Assembly: GCA_900473805.1 (NCBI GenBank)
Contig: UCMS01000011.1
Coordinates: 1 to 64,000 of the forward strand
DNA length: 64,000 bases
Reading direction: 5' to 3'
Source: Hyphomicrobiales bacterium
GTDB taxonomy: Bacteria > Pseudomonadota > Alphaproteobacteria > Rhizobiales > Rhizobiaceae
Under the pieces are notes generated by a model. It did not search any database and was not told the origin of the DNA. It saw nothing but the letters and a program-made list of their open reading frames with translations. A program made the position numbers and the translations under genes. Shown one piece after another: positions 1-9,076 of this stretch (its first letter is position 1; every line of letters starts with the position of its first letter).

Positions 1-23
1 CCCCTCAAGGGGAGGGTGGGAAA

Positions 24-1310
24 TCAAGCCGCGATGAACTCGTTCCAGCGGCGGACCATGTAGCGGTCCTCGTCCATGACGGAGTTCCAGCAGGCGACCT
101 TGCCCATGCGCTCTTCGAAGGAGCCGCCGTCGCGGACCGCTCCGGCCTTTTCCATCACCTTGCCTTCCGGAGACATGATGTCGCCGGTCGCAGGCTTGCC
201 TTCGATCCAGTAGCCCCATTCGTCGGCAGACATGAATTCCTTCGCGGTTTCCATGCAGGCCGAGTAGTAGCCCTGGCGGTTGAGATAGCCGCCGACCCAG
301 CCGGAGGTATACCAGTTGATGTATTCATAAGCCGCGTCGAGCTGCGCGCCGGAAAGGTGTGACGCGAGACCCAGACCGCCACCCCAGGAGCGATAGCCTT
401 CCTTGAGCGGCTGATACTTGCAGGCGATGCCCTTCGAGCGCACGGCGGCAACGGCCGGTGACCACATCGACTGGATGACGACTTCGCCGGACGCCATCAG
501 GTTGACCGACTCGTCGAAGCTCTTCCAGAAGGCGCGGAACTGGCCGTCCTGCTTGGCCTTGATCAGGAAGTCGATCGTCGTGTCGATCTCGGCCTTCGTC
601 ATATTGCCCTTGTCGGCATATTTGATGATGCCCATGGCTTCGCAGATCATCGCGGCATCCATGATGCCGATCGACGGGATGTTGAGGATCGAGGTCTTGC
701 CCTTGAAGGCCGGGTCCATGATGTCGGCCCAGGTGGTGATCTCGCGACCGACCAGATCCGGACGGATGCCGAGCGTGTCGGCGTTATAGATGGTCGGCAT
801 CATCGTGAAGAGCTCGGTCTCGCCCGAGGCGAAGGTCTTGGCATCCTTGCTTTCGACGTAACCGACGGTGTGCGGTGCCGTCCCCTGTGCGATGACGCTG
901 TCGGGCAGAAGCTTGCCGGTTTTGAACAGCGGAACAACCTTGTCGTAGTATTTCAGCTTCTTCGTTTCCATCGGCTGGATGACGCCGGTCGGGTAGACCT
1001 TCTTCAGGATCCAGTATTCGATATCGGCGATGTCATAGGAATTCGGCTGGGTAACGGCGCGCTGGGCAGCGGCGTCGGAATCGGTCGCCGTCATCTCGAG
1101 CGTGATGCCGAGATCCTTTTTGCACTGCTCGGCGATCGCATTGATGTTCGAAACGCCGGTGCCGAACTGGCGCAGCGTGATGTTGGACTGGGCCCAGATG
1201 GTCGGAAAGCCGGTGATGGCACCCGAACCCGCGGCGAGGCCGGCCGCAGCCGATGCGGTTTTCAGGAATGTACGGCGCGATACGCCTTTAGGGGTCTTGC
1301 TGGCAGTCAT
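24..1310 (-). CDS. Polyamine-type ABC importer, Tat-exported binding protein
   Basis: Periplasmic solute-binding protein of the spermidine/putrescine (PotD-like, family 1) type, 428 residues. The N-terminus has a twin-arginine motif, SRRTFLKTA (residues 11-19), then an Ala/Gly-rich hydrophobic segment ending near WAQ, so Tat export of the folded protein is likely. The ATG at 1310 has AGGAGA 6 nt upstream; the longer in-frame reading upstream lacks a ribosome site. It follows the ATPase gene by 31 nt on the same strand, and permease genes are expected beyond the left edge. The family assignment is firm, but the ligand is not: PotD-like proteins also bind opines, GABA or other small solutes. 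Confidence 0.88.
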   Translation of the reverse strand: MTASKTPKGVSRRTFLKTASAAAGLAAGSGAITGFPTIWAQSNITLRQFGTGVSNINAIAEQCKKDLGITLEMTATDSDAAAQRAVTQPNSYDIADIEYWILKKVYPTGVIQPMETKKLKYYDKVVPLFKTGKLLPDSVIAQGTAPHTVGYVESKDAKTFASGETELFTMMPTIYNADTLGIRPDLVGREITTWADIMDPAFKGKTSILNIPSIGIMDAAMICEAMGIIKYADKGNMTKAEIDTTIDFLIKAKQDGQFRAFWKSFDESVNLMASGEVVIQSMWSPAVAAVRSKGIACKYQPLKEGYRSWGGGLGLASHLSGAQLDAAYEYINWYTSGWVGGYLNRQGYYSACMETAKEFMSADEWGYWIEGKPATGDIMSPEGKVMEKAGAVRDGGSFEERMGKVACWNSVMDEDRYMVRRWNEFIAA

Positions 1311-1341
1311 TGCTGTTCTCCTGGTTTTATTGGTTTTGGTT

Positions 1342-2430
1342 TCACTTCTCGACACGTCCGAGAACGATCGAATCCTGTTTTTCCCATGACAGGGTCACCC
1401 CCTCGCCGACCTTGACCGGCGACGCGAAGAACGCCGCGTCGCTAAGCACGGCGGTAAATTCATCAGTAAAGGCCGTGGTGACGGTCAGCTTCACCTTGGC
1501 GCCGAGATATTCGACGTTGGAAACGATGCCGTCGAAGCCAAGACCACCGACCGTCGAGGAACCAATGCGCACGTGGTCAGTGCGAATGGCGATCTCTGCA
1601 GTGTCCTGCTCGACGGGCGCCGTGCCGCCGGCATAGAAGCGCCCGCCCCCGACCACCTCGATGAACAGCCCGTCGGCGGAGCGCTCCACAATGCGTCCCG
1701 AAAGCACGTTGTGATCGCCCATGAACCGGGCGACGAAGGCCGTGGCGGGCTTCTCGAACACCGTGCGCGGCGTCGCCGCTTGTTCAATCCGGCCTTCGTT
1801 CATCACCACGATGAGGTCGGCCAGCGCCATGGCCTCTTCCTGGCTGTGCGTTACATGCACGAAGGTGATGCCAAGCGAAGTCTGCAGCTTCTTCAGCTCA
1901 GCCCGCATACGGATCTTGAGGAAGGGGTCGAGCGCCGACAGAGGTTCGTCGAGCAGCAGCGCCTCCGGCTTGGTGATCAGGGCCCGGGCAAGCGCCACAC
2001 GTTGCTGCTGCCCTCCGGACAGCTGGGCGGGTCGACGGCTCGCATAGGGCTCCAGCTGCATCAGCTTTAGCATCTCCAGCGCTTCGCGCCGCCGAGTCTC
2101 CTTGTCGACACCCTTCATCTTCAGACTGAAGGCAACGTTGTCGACAAGATCGAGATGCGGAAACAGCGCATAGGACTGAAACATCATCGCCGTGCCACGG
2201 CTGGCCGGCGGGAGATCGGTCACGTTGGCGTTGCCGAAGAGCACGTCACCCGATGACACGCTTTCATGGCCCGCAATCATCCGGAGCGTGGAAGTCTTGC
2301 CACAGCCAGACGGCCCAAGCAGGCAGCAATAGGTCCCGGCAGGCACCTTGAGACTGACGGCATGCACGGCCGTGGCGGCTCCATAGACTTTCGAGACGGC
2401 TGCAAGTTCGATCTCGGCGGCTTTCGTCAT
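1342..2430 (-). CDS. Polyamine-type ABC importer ATPase (PotA-like)
   Basis: Cytoplasmic ATPase that powers the importer whose binding protein lies directly downstream. It has 362 residues, usual for PotA/UgpC-like subunits. Walker A GPSGCGKTS is at residues 39-47, the signature is LSGGQQQR, Walker B is LLLDEPLSALD, and a C-terminal TOBE-type domain occupies roughly residues 285-360. The ATG at 2430 is preceded by AGGAGCC; an in-frame extension upstream of it lacks PotA-like sequence. The gene is divergent from a GntR regulator, with a palindromic candidate operator between them. Confidence 0.9.
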   Translation of the reverse strand: MTKAAEIELAAVSKVYGAATAVHAVSLKVPAGTYCCLLGPSGCGKTSTLRMIAGHESVSSGDVLFGNANVTDLPPASRGTAMMFQSYALFPHLDLVDNVAFSLKMKGVDKETRRREALEMLKLMQLEPYASRRPAQLSGGQQQRVALARALITKPEALLLDEPLSALDPFLKIRMRAELKKLQTSLGITFVHVTHSQEEAMALADLIVVMNEGRIEQAATPRTVFEKPATAFVARFMGDHNVLSGRIVERSADGLFIEVVGGGRFYAGGTAPVEQDTAEIAIRTDHVRIGSSTVGGLGFDGIVSNVEYLGAKVKLTVTTAFTDEFTAVLSDAAFFASPVKVGEGVTLSWEKQDSIVLGRVEK

Positions 2431-2595
2431 GACGGCTCCTTCTGCTGCCGTAGACGATGCATAAGCCGTGCCAGTTTTGCCGGACGCCGCCAAACCTTTG
2501 AAATACCTTTGGTCGCGCTCTGCGGCGCTGCAGGAATGTGCAGCCCGCACGAATGCATGCACACGAATTAATCGATTGCGATCAATTGCCGGCGC

Positions 2596-2611
2596 GGATT
2601 GTATGCAATCC
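2596..2611. promoter_or_regulatory. Palindromic candidate GntR/FCD operator
   Basis: GGATTG-TATG-CAATCC is a perfect 6-4-6 inverted repeat in the divergent region between the polyamine-type operon and the GntR gene at 2690. Its core, ATTGTATGCAAT, resembles the TTGTATACAA-type sites recognised by many FCD-subfamily GntR regulators. The likely binder is the adjacent regulator, controlling itself and the transporter; this is inferred from position and shape. Confidence 0.55.
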
Positions 2612-2689
2612 TGCGCACCAATATTTGCCGATGGTCTTCCCCTGGCGTGTGATGCTGGCTAAAAAGGAAGGACGACACGGAATCGACCC

Positions 2690-3403
2690 ATGACCGCGAA
2701 GAGCACGTTGCGCCGACATCTTGACCCAAACCAGGAAGACCGCGCCCGTGCAATCCGGGATGCCCTTCGGGATGCGATCGTCGACCGTCGTCTCGCGCCC
2801 GGCACAAAGCTGTCTGAGGCCGAGGTCGGCACCCTGTTCGACGTCAGCCGCACAGTCGTTCGCGATGCGTTGCAAATGCTCGCCTTTGAAGGACTGGTCC
2901 GAACCGAGCGCAATCGCGGCGCCTTCGTCTCCAATCCGAGTACGGAGGAGGCCCGCCAAGTTTTCGCGTCCCGCCGTTTGATAGAGGCGGGTATCATTGC
3001 GGCCGCCGCCGAGCGCATCACGCCCGAAGAAATCGCAGCACTGCGCGAACACTTGAAGGAGGAAGCGCGGTACCGCGCCGGACGCGGCGCCTCTGCCCGC
3101 CGCGCCGAGATCAAGGCCTCAGGCGATTTTCACCTAATGCTGGCCCAGGTCGCCGCCAATCAGGTGCTGGAAAAGTTCATGGACGAACTGGTGGCACGTT
3201 CGTCGCTGGTCATAGCGCTTTACGGGCGCACGGGCATATCGAGCTGCGGTCATGACGAGCACGATGAGATCCTGAACGCGCTCGAAAGGGGCGACGTCGA
3301 GAAGGCCACGGATCTGATGCTGCACCATATCGACCATATAGAGGCGGATCTCGATCTCTCCCTTGCCGAGACACGGACACTGAAAGACGCCCTGGAACTC
3401 TGA
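2690..3403 (+). CDS. GntR family regulator, FCD subfamily
   Basis: DNA-binding regulator of 237 residues. The N-terminal winged helix-turn-helix spans about residues 15-80 (RAIRDALRDAI, LSEAEVGTLFDVSRTVVRDAL, GLVRTERNRGAFV), and the C-terminal all-helical FCD ligand domain follows, with conserved metal-ligand-like acidic and His residues (FHLMLAQVA, HDEILNAL, HHIDHIE). It is transcribed divergently from the polyamine-type ABC genes and probably controls them through the palindrome at 2596-2611. The effector is unknown. The nearest purine-rich stretch (AAGGAAGG) lies about 18 nt before the ATG, so the exact start is less certain. Confidence 0.86.
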   Translation: MTAKSTLRRHLDPNQEDRARAIRDALRDAIVDRRLAPGTKLSEAEVGTLFDVSRTVVRDALQMLAFEGLVRTERNRGAFVSNPSTEEARQVFASRRLIEAGIIAAAAERITPEEIAALREHLKEEARYRAGRGASARRAEIKASGDFHLMLAQVAANQVLEKFMDELVARSSLVIALYGRTGISSCGHDEHDEILNALERGDVEKATDLMLHHIDHIEADLDLSLAETRTLKDALEL

Positions 3404-3419
3404 GGAGCGTTCTCGCTCC
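3404..3419. terminator. Bidirectional stem-loop between convergent GntR genes
   Basis: GGAGCG-TTCT-CGCTCC is a perfect 6-bp stem with a 4-nt loop immediately after the stop of the GntR gene at 2690 and just before the stop of the convergent GntR gene at 3434. There is no clear U-run on either side, so termination efficiency is uncertain. Confidence 0.45.
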
Positions 3420-3433
3420 CTGGGTCCGCGCAG

Positions 3434-4168
3434 TCAGCCGCGCAAGGCGACCTGGCGATCGTGTTCGATCGTATCGAGCATAGCGACCCGCGCACCCGCC
3501 TCGTCGCCATATTCGATCCGTTCCACCAGCATCTTGTGCTTCCCGAGAATGTCGAGCAGAACGTCTTCTTCCGGCGCATCGACCAGCCGCTGATACGCGA
3601 AGGCGTGGGCAAGCTCGATAACGCCGTAAAGCGCCCGAATGAACGGGTTGTGTGCCGCATCGACCACGATGCGATGCAGTTCGAAATCTGCCAGCGCAAA
3701 GTTCTGCGGCGATGTCAGTGACGTCTCCATCTGTCGGATCCAGTAGAGCATCAGGCGGATCTGATCTGCCGTCCGCCGTCGCGCCACTTCGGCTGCAGCA
3801 ATCGGCTCCAGCGAGCGCCGCACCTCGTGAAGGCCCGCGAGGAATTCCGCATCCGGAGGTGCGTCCAGATGCCAGGCGAGCACCTGGGGATCGTAGAGGT
3901 TCCAGCGGCTTTTCTTCGCGACCTTGGTTCCCACCTTCGGCCGGGCCTCGAGCAGCCCCTTCGCCTCCAGCGTCTTCAGGGCTTCACGCAGCACCGTCCG
4001 TGACACCTCGAAATCCGCCATCAATTCGGCATCGTTCGGCAGCGTGGTCCCGATCGGATAACGGCCGGAGATCACCCCGGCCCCGATTTCGTTGATGACA
4101 TGCGAATGGAAATTTCGTGCCGTCGACCGCCCGGACAGGGAGCGAAGAAGGCTCCCCGGCTCGCTCAT
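3434..4168 (-). CDS. GntR family regulator, FCD subfamily, of the ytf-type operon
   Basis: Regulator of 244 residues, in size and layout like the DgoR/hexuronate group of FCD proteins. The winged helix is in residues 20-85 (INEIGAGVISGRYPIGTTLPND, FEVSRTVLREALKTLEAKGLLEARPKVGT), with the FCD ligand-binding domain after it (FHRIVVDAAHNPFIRALY; KHKMLVERIEYGD; MLDTIEHD). Its ATG overlaps the stop of the upstream permease by 4 nt (ATGA), so it is translationally coupled as the last gene of the sugar importer operon. That favours control of this operon by the transported sugar or a catabolite. No operator could be identified with confidence. Confidence 0.86.
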   Translation of the reverse strand: MSEPGSLLRSLSGRSTARNFHSHVINEIGAGVISGRYPIGTTLPNDAELMADFEVSRTVLREALKTLEAKGLLEARPKVGTKVAKKSRWNLYDPQVLAWHLDAPPDAEFLAGLHEVRRSLEPIAAAEVARRRTADQIRLMLYWIRQMETSLTSPQNFALADFELHRIVVDAAHNPFIRALYGVIELAHAFAYQRLVDAPEEDVLLDILGKHKMLVERIEYGDEAGARVAMLDTIEHDRQVALRG

Positions 4169-5145
4169 GCAGGGCCCTTCTTCAGCCTGCCCCGCCCGGT
4201 CTGTGCGTTGAAGACCAGTTTCTGAAGCAGGATGAACATGAACAAAAGGAATCCGATGGCGATTTTAGTCCACCAGCTGGAGAGCGTCCCGTCAAAGACG
4301 ATGTAGGTCTGGACCAATCCCTGCAGCATGACCCCGATCAGGGTTCCGAAGATGAAACCGTAACCGCCCGTCAATAGGGTTCCGCCTATCACCACGGCTG
4401 CAATCGAGTCAAGTTCGATGCCGACTGCGGCCAGAGGATAGCCGGCCGAGGTGTAGAGAGAATAGACGATACCCGAGAGCCCGCCAAGGAAGGACGAAAG
4501 TGCATAGATGCCGATCGTCACGCGCCCCGTCGGCACCCCCATCAGCGAGGCAGAGGTCGCATTGCCGCCGATCGCATAGACGTAAGAACCGAAGCGCGTC
4601 TTGTGGGCGATGAAGCCGCAGATCAGGAAGGTTGCGAGCATCAGGAGCCCGATGGCGCTGAGACGCCCGCCACCCGGCAGCTTGTAATACAGGCTGGAGA
4701 TCGTCCGGTAGAAGTCGTGGTCGATCGGGATCGAATCCTGGCTCAGCACCGAGGCAAATCCGCGAGCGAGGAACATGCCGGCGAGTGTCACGATGAAGGG
4801 CGGCACCTGCAGGAAGTGGATGACAGCGCCCATCGAGGCACCGAATGCGGCGGCCAGAACCAGCACGATGGCGAAGACGGCCAGCGGATGCATACCGACC
4901 CATGAGATCAGGATGGCGGTCACCACACCCGTAAGACCGATCACCGCACCGACGGACAGATCGATCCCGCCGGACAGAATGACGAAAGTTGCGCCGACAG
5001 CGGCGATGCCGAGAAACGCATTGTCGGTGAGGAAATTGCCGAAGACGCGGGTCGACCACATGCCGGGATACTGGAAGATACAGACGGCATAGGCGATCAC
5101 GAAAATGAGGGTGGTCGCGGCGAGAGGGCGATAACGCGGATTCAT
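4165..5145 (-). CDS. yjfF: Galactofuranose-type ABC importer permease YjfF
   Basis: Inner-membrane permease of the RbsC/branched-chain superfamily, 326 residues and about 8-10 hydrophobic segments. It carries the family core SGGIDLSVGAVIGLTGV (about residues 58-74), and the central AIGGNATSASLMGVPTGR loop matches E. coli YjfF. It pairs with the second permease, YtfT, encoded just upstream with a 4-nt overlap. YtfT-YjfF are distinct heterodimeric permease halves, which separates this system from single-permease ribose importers. Confidence 0.92.
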   Translation of the reverse strand: MNPRYRPLAATTLIFVIAYAVCIFQYPGMWSTRVFGNFLTDNAFLGIAAVGATFVILSGGIDLSVGAVIGLTGVVTAILISWVGMHPLAVFAIVLVLAAAFGASMGAVIHFLQVPPFIVTLAGMFLARGFASVLSQDSIPIDHDFYRTISSLYYKLPGGGRLSAIGLLMLATFLICGFIAHKTRFGSYVYAIGGNATSASLMGVPTGRVTIGIYALSSFLGGLSGIVYSLYTSAGYPLAAVGIELDSIAAVVIGGTLLTGGYGFIFGTLIGVMLQGLVQTYIVFDGTLSSWWTKIAIGFLLFMFILLQKLVFNAQTGRGRLKKGPA

Positions 5146-6182
5146 CGTGCCTGTCCCGATGTTTGGCTTGAAGTCTGGGGCGTCGGGGTGGCCGGCTGGC
5201 GCGGGCCGAATTTACGTCCGAGCACCTGGGCGATCCGGGCCGATTGCAGAACCAGGATGATGATGATCATGCCGGCCTTGACGATCAGGTTGAATTCCGG
5301 CGGGAAGCCGGAAACCAAGACACCGGTGTTCATCGCCTGGATGATGATGGCGCCGAGCACCGACATCGGGATCGAGAAGCGTCCACCAAGCAGTGACGTG
5401 CCGCCGATGACGACCGCAAGGATCGCATCGAGTTCGAGCCACAGACCGGCATTGTTGGCATCCGCCCCACGAATGTCGGCAGCGGCGATAATGCCGGCCG
5501 TTGCGGCGCAGAAGCCGCCGAAGGCATAGATCGCGAGCATCACCACTTTGCTGCGCAGACCGGTATAGTTGGCAGCAGACAGATTGGTCCCGATCGCCTC
5601 GATAAAGAGACCGATCGCGGTACGGCGCATGACGAGATGCGCGGCGATCATCAGAACAATCGCGATCACCGCCGGCATCGGCAGGCCGAAAAGGGAGCCC
5701 GTGCCGACAAAGATCAGCGCCTGATCCGAAAAGGTGACGATCGAGCCCTCTGTGATAAGCTGCGCGACCCCTCGCCCGGCCACCATCAGCACCAGCGTCG
5801 CAACGAAAGGCTGGATACCGAGATAGGCAACGAGGATGCCATTCCAGATACCGCAGAGGATGCCGACGGAAAGGGCCGCAACCAGCGTCACGACCAGCGG
5901 CTGGCCGGAGACCGCAGAAGTTGCGGCGACCGCGCCGGCAACAGCCATGACCGCGCCGACCGATAGATCCACGCCTTTGGTGGCGATGATCGCGGTCATG
6001 CCGATCGCAAGGATGGCGACGGGCGCGCCGCGGTTGATCACGTCGATCAGGCTGCCGAACAAGCGGCCATCCTGCCAGGTGATGTTGAAGAAGCCGGGAA
6101 AGACCAGCCAGTTGAAGAACAGAACACCGGCAAGAGCCAGGATCTGCGGGGAAATGATGCGGGACATGGCAAGCCTTTTCAT
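5142..6182 (-). CDS. ytfT: Galactofuranose-type ABC importer permease YtfT
   Basis: Inner-membrane permease of 346 residues in the RbsC superfamily. The family signature TKGVDLSVGAVMAVAG falls near residues 67-82, and the segment IGTNLSAANYTGLRSK matches the YtfT subgroup. The C-terminal tail is Thr/Ser/Gln/Pro-rich and probably cytoplasmic and variable. The start overlaps the stop of the ATPase gene by 4 nt, and its stop overlaps the yjfF start by 4 nt, so the three membrane-complex genes are translationally coupled. Confidence 0.92.
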   Translation of the reverse strand: MKRLAMSRIISPQILALAGVLFFNWLVFPGFFNITWQDGRLFGSLIDVINRGAPVAILAIGMTAIIATKGVDLSVGAVMAVAGAVAATSAVSGQPLVVTLVAALSVGILCGIWNGILVAYLGIQPFVATLVLMVAGRGVAQLITEGSIVTFSDQALIFVGTGSLFGLPMPAVIAIVLMIAAHLVMRRTAIGLFIEAIGTNLSAANYTGLRSKVVMLAIYAFGGFCAATAGIIAAADIRGADANNAGLWLELDAILAVVIGGTSLLGGRFSIPMSVLGAIIIQAMNTGVLVSGFPPEFNLIVKAGMIIIILVLQSARIAQVLGRKFGPRQPATPTPQTSSQTSGQAR

Positions 6183-7702
6183 GCCTCGGCCTCCGCCGGC
6201 TGGGCGGCAATGGTCTGGACGATGACGCCGGGGGTGATGTCGGCGCCGTGCAGTTCGGCGACCATCTTGCGGTCGCGCATGACGACCACACGTGAGGAGT
6301 AACTGACGATTTCGTCGAGCTCGGAAGATATAACGACAAGTGCCAGCCCGTCTTCCCGCAACCGGCTGATCATGCGCACGATTTCGGCATGCGCGCCGAC
6401 ATCGATGCCGCGGGTCGGCTCGTCGAGAATGAGGAAACGCGGATCGGTGGCAAGCCAGCGGGCAAGGATCACCTTCTGCTGGTTGCCGCCGGAGAGCAGC
6501 TTGACCGGCAGCTCGGCAGACGCCGTGCGGATGTCAAGCGCCTCGATGAAATTACCGGCGATCTCGAGCTGTTCGTCGCGGTTCAACGCCTTGAACCAGC
6601 CGAGCCGCGCCTGCATGGCGATCACGATATTCTCGCGCACGGAGAGGTCGCCGAAGATGCCGTCGATCTTGCGATCTTCCGGGCAGAAGCCGAAACCGAG
6701 CTCGACCGCCTCGCGGGGATTGCGGACCTGTTTGTTCACACCGTCAATCTTCAACGCGCCGCTGTCGGCCTGATCGATACCGAACATCAGTCGCGCCATT
6801 TCCGTTCGGCCGGAACCCAGCAGGCCGGCGACACCGACCACTTCGCCACGATGGATCTTGAGATCGAAGGGCTGGACGCTGTTTGACAGGCCAAAACCCT
6901 CAAAGGACATCAGCGTTTCGCCGACTTCCGCCTCTTCTCCCACCACATCCGAATGATGGAAAGCGAGATCCTTGCCGAGCATCATGCGCACCAGGCTCGC
7001 ACGGTCGAGCGAGGCGATCGCTTCTGTACCGACGAGACGGCCGTTGCGCAAAACCGTGACCCGATCCGACAGTTCGAAGACCTGATCGAGGAAGTGGGTG
7101 ATGAAGACGATGGCGAGACCACGATCGCGCAACTGTCGGACGATCCCGAACAGCTTTTCGACTTCGGAACGGTCGAGGCTGGCGGTTGGCTCATCGAGAA
7201 TGAGAACCTTGCCCGACAATTCAACCGCCCGCGCGATCGCAATGATCTGCTGCACGGCGACAGAAAAGGTGGAAAGCTCGGCCTTGACGTCGATGTCGAG
7301 GCCGTAGGTCGCAAGAATCTCGCGGGATTCCCGTTCCATGCGGCGCTTGTCGACGAGACCAAAGCGATTGGTGGGCTGGCGACCGATGAAGAGGTTGTCG
7401 ATAACGGTCATGTTGGGCAGGAGGTTGACCTCCTGGTAAACGGTCCCGATGCCCGCCGTCTGGGCCTGCTGGGGCGTGGTGAAATTGACAACTTCGCCGT
7501 CGACCGTGATGGTGCCGCCATCCGGGATATAGGCGCCTGTCAGGATCTTGATGAGGGTCGACTTGCCGGCACCGTTTTCTCCCAGCAGCGCATGAACTTC
7601 GCCGCGATGGAATGCGATATCGACCTTGTCCAGCGCCGTATGATTGCCGAACGTCTTGATGATGCCCGCAGCCGCGAGCACGATGGATGGATTGTCGGTC
7701 AT
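6179..7702 (-). CDS. ytfR: Galactofuranose-type ABC importer ATPase YtfR
   Basis: Double-domain sugar ABC ATPase of 507 residues, the usual size of the RbsA/YtfR group. The first domain has Walker A GENGAGKST (residues 41-49) and Walker B LILDEPTASLD, with a degenerate signature (FSVAVQQ). The second domain has a shortened Walker A (LLGSGRTE), an intact LSGGNQQKV signature and Walker B FLILDEPTRGID. This asymmetry is normal for the family. It is separated from ytfQ by about 105 nt that contain a perfect stem-loop. Confidence 0.93.
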   Translation of the reverse strand: MTDNPSIVLAAAGIIKTFGNHTALDKVDIAFHRGEVHALLGENGAGKSTLIKILTGAYIPDGGTITVDGEVVNFTTPQQAQTAGIGTVYQEVNLLPNMTVIDNLFIGRQPTNRFGLVDKRRMERESREILATYGLDIDVKAELSTFSVAVQQIIAIARAVELSGKVLILDEPTASLDRSEVEKLFGIVRQLRDRGLAIVFITHFLDQVFELSDRVTVLRNGRLVGTEAIASLDRASLVRMMLGKDLAFHHSDVVGEEAEVGETLMSFEGFGLSNSVQPFDLKIHRGEVVGVAGLLGSGRTEMARLMFGIDQADSGALKIDGVNKQVRNPREAVELGFGFCPEDRKIDGIFGDLSVRENIVIAMQARLGWFKALNRDEQLEIAGNFIEALDIRTASAELPVKLLSGGNQQKVILARWLATDPRFLILDEPTRGIDVGAHAEIVRMISRLREDGLALVVISSELDEIVSYSSRVVVMRDRKMVAELHGADITPGVIVQTIAAQPAEAEA

Positions 7703-7761
7703 GTGCCTCTTCCCCCTCTCCCGGAAAACTATCCCCGATCGATGCCGGGAGAAAGCGGCAA

Positions 7762-7791
7762 CGACCCCGCCACTTGTAAATGACGGGGTCG
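7762..7791 (-). other. Intercistronic stem-loop between ytfQ and ytfR
   Basis: CGACCCCG (7762-7769) and CGGGGTCG (7784-7791) form a perfect 8-bp stem with a 14-nt loop, placed between the stop of ytfQ and the start of ytfR. Stable hairpins downstream of binding-protein genes commonly protect the upstream mRNA or partly terminate, so the binding protein is made in excess over the membrane complex. That function is inferred from position. Confidence 0.6.
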
Positions 7792-7807
7792 CGCCGGGAG
7801 GGTTACC

Positions 7808-8770
7808 TTAGTAACCGAGGCCCTTGCGGTTGTCGTACTCAGCCTGCGGATTATCAGCAGGCGTGTAGAGCTTCGATTCCGTGATGATGAACTTCTCCGG
7901 CTGCTTGCCATCCTTCAGGAACGCGTCGAGCGCGTCGAAGGCAGGACCGGCCATGTTCGGGGTCAGTTCCACGGTGGCATTGGCTTCGCCGGCAACCATG
8001 GCGGCGAAGATATCCGGAACGGCGTCGATCGAGACGACGAGGATATCGGTGCCCGGCTTCAGGCCGGCGTCCTTGATGGCCTGGATGGCGCCGACGGCCA
8101 TGTCATCATTGTGGGCATACATCGCGCAGATGTCCTTGCCGCCGTTTTCAGCCTTCAGGAAGCCTTCCATGACTTCCTTGCCCTTGGCGCGGGTGAAGTC
8201 ACCAGTCTGACTGCGAGCGATCGTGATGTTCGACTTGCCAGCAATCGCTTCTTCGAAGCCCTTCTTGCGGTTGATGGCCGGCGTGGAACCAACGGTACCC
8301 TGAAGCTCGACGACCTTGCACGGCTTGTCGCCGACGGTCTTGACGAGCCACTCACCGGCAACGCGACCTTCCTTCACCTGGTCGGAAGCGACCGAGGTCA
8401 GGTAGAGATCCTGCGGGGCATCAACGCCACGGTCGAGCAGGATGACCGGGATTTCGGCTTCCTTGGCTTCCGTCAGAACGTCTTCCCAACCGGTGGCGAC
8501 GACCGGAGCAACCAGGATCGCGTCAACGCCCTGGGCGATGAAGCCACGGATAGCCTTGATCTGGTTTTCCTGCTTCTGCTGAGCGTCGGCGAACTTCAGT
8601 TCGATGCCGCGCTTTTCAGCCTCGAGCTTGGTGACGGATGTTTCAGCAGCGCGCCAGCCGGATTCCGAACCGATCTGCGAAAAACCGACGGTCAGGTCTG
8701 CAGCAAAGGCAGCGGTGCAGCTAAGTGCAATCACACTCGCGCTAAGCGCGAGTTTGCGTACAATATTCAT
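7808..8770 (-). CDS. ytfQ: Galactofuranose-type ABC importer binding protein YtfQ
   Basis: Periplasmic sugar-binding protein of 320 residues. It has a Sec signal peptide (residues 1-22, NIVRKLALSASVIALS, cleaved after AFA) and then a sequence that follows E. coli YtfQ closely, including VGFSQIGSESGWRAAET, QGVDAILVAPVVATGWE, VVELQGTVGSTPAI, YAHNDDMAVGAIQAIK and VELTPNMAGPAFDAL. E. coli YtfQ binds galactofuranose. The ATG at 8770 has GGAGGA 4-5 nt upstream. First gene of the operon with ytfR, ytfT, yjfF and gntR. Orthology is strong; the ligand in this organism is presumed. Confidence 0.94.
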   Translation of the reverse strand: MNIVRKLALSASVIALSCTAAFAADLTVGFSQIGSESGWRAAETSVTKLEAEKRGIELKFADAQQKQENQIKAIRGFIAQGVDAILVAPVVATGWEDVLTEAKEAEIPVILLDRGVDAPQDLYLTSVASDQVKEGRVAGEWLVKTVGDKPCKVVELQGTVGSTPAINRKKGFEEAIAGKSNITIARSQTGDFTRAKGKEVMEGFLKAENGGKDICAMYAHNDDMAVGAIQAIKDAGLKPGTDILVVSIDAVPDIFAAMVAGEANATVELTPNMAGPAFDALDAFLKDGKQPEKFIITESKLYTPADNPQAEYDNRKGLGY

Positions 8771-8787
8771 GATGTCCTCCCTAAGAA

Positions 8788-8809
8788 AGACACCGCCTCC
8801 ACGGTGTCT
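8788..8809. promoter_or_regulatory. Inverted repeat in the ytfQ leader
   Basis: AGACACCG-CCTCCA-CGGTGTCT is a perfect 8-6-8 inverted repeat 17-39 nt upstream of the ytfQ start, just before its ribosome-binding site on the minus strand. It could be an mRNA 5' hairpin or an operator for the operon's GntR regulator. The rest of the 306-bp gap to the divergent parA-like gene is AT-richer and must hold both promoters; I could not place -10/-35 boxes with confidence. Confidence 0.5.
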
Positions 8810-9076
8810 GTCATTATGCATAGGCAAGACTTCGCAACCTGTAAAGACCAAAAGTACTATTATATGTTGTGCACTGCAGCATGGATACGATTGCCATTCT
8901 TTGCCGTCATTTACCTTAGACGCCCCAGGGCCGTCGGGTCGGTTGCCCTCGGGCAAACGCACACCCCAAAATCTCGTAATGGCTTGTTAACCACGTTTGT
9001 TTATATCTGACCCCGCACGATGCCTGTGCCTTGGAGAGCGATTCGTAGCTCGATCTTCACGCAGCAGGATTAAGCG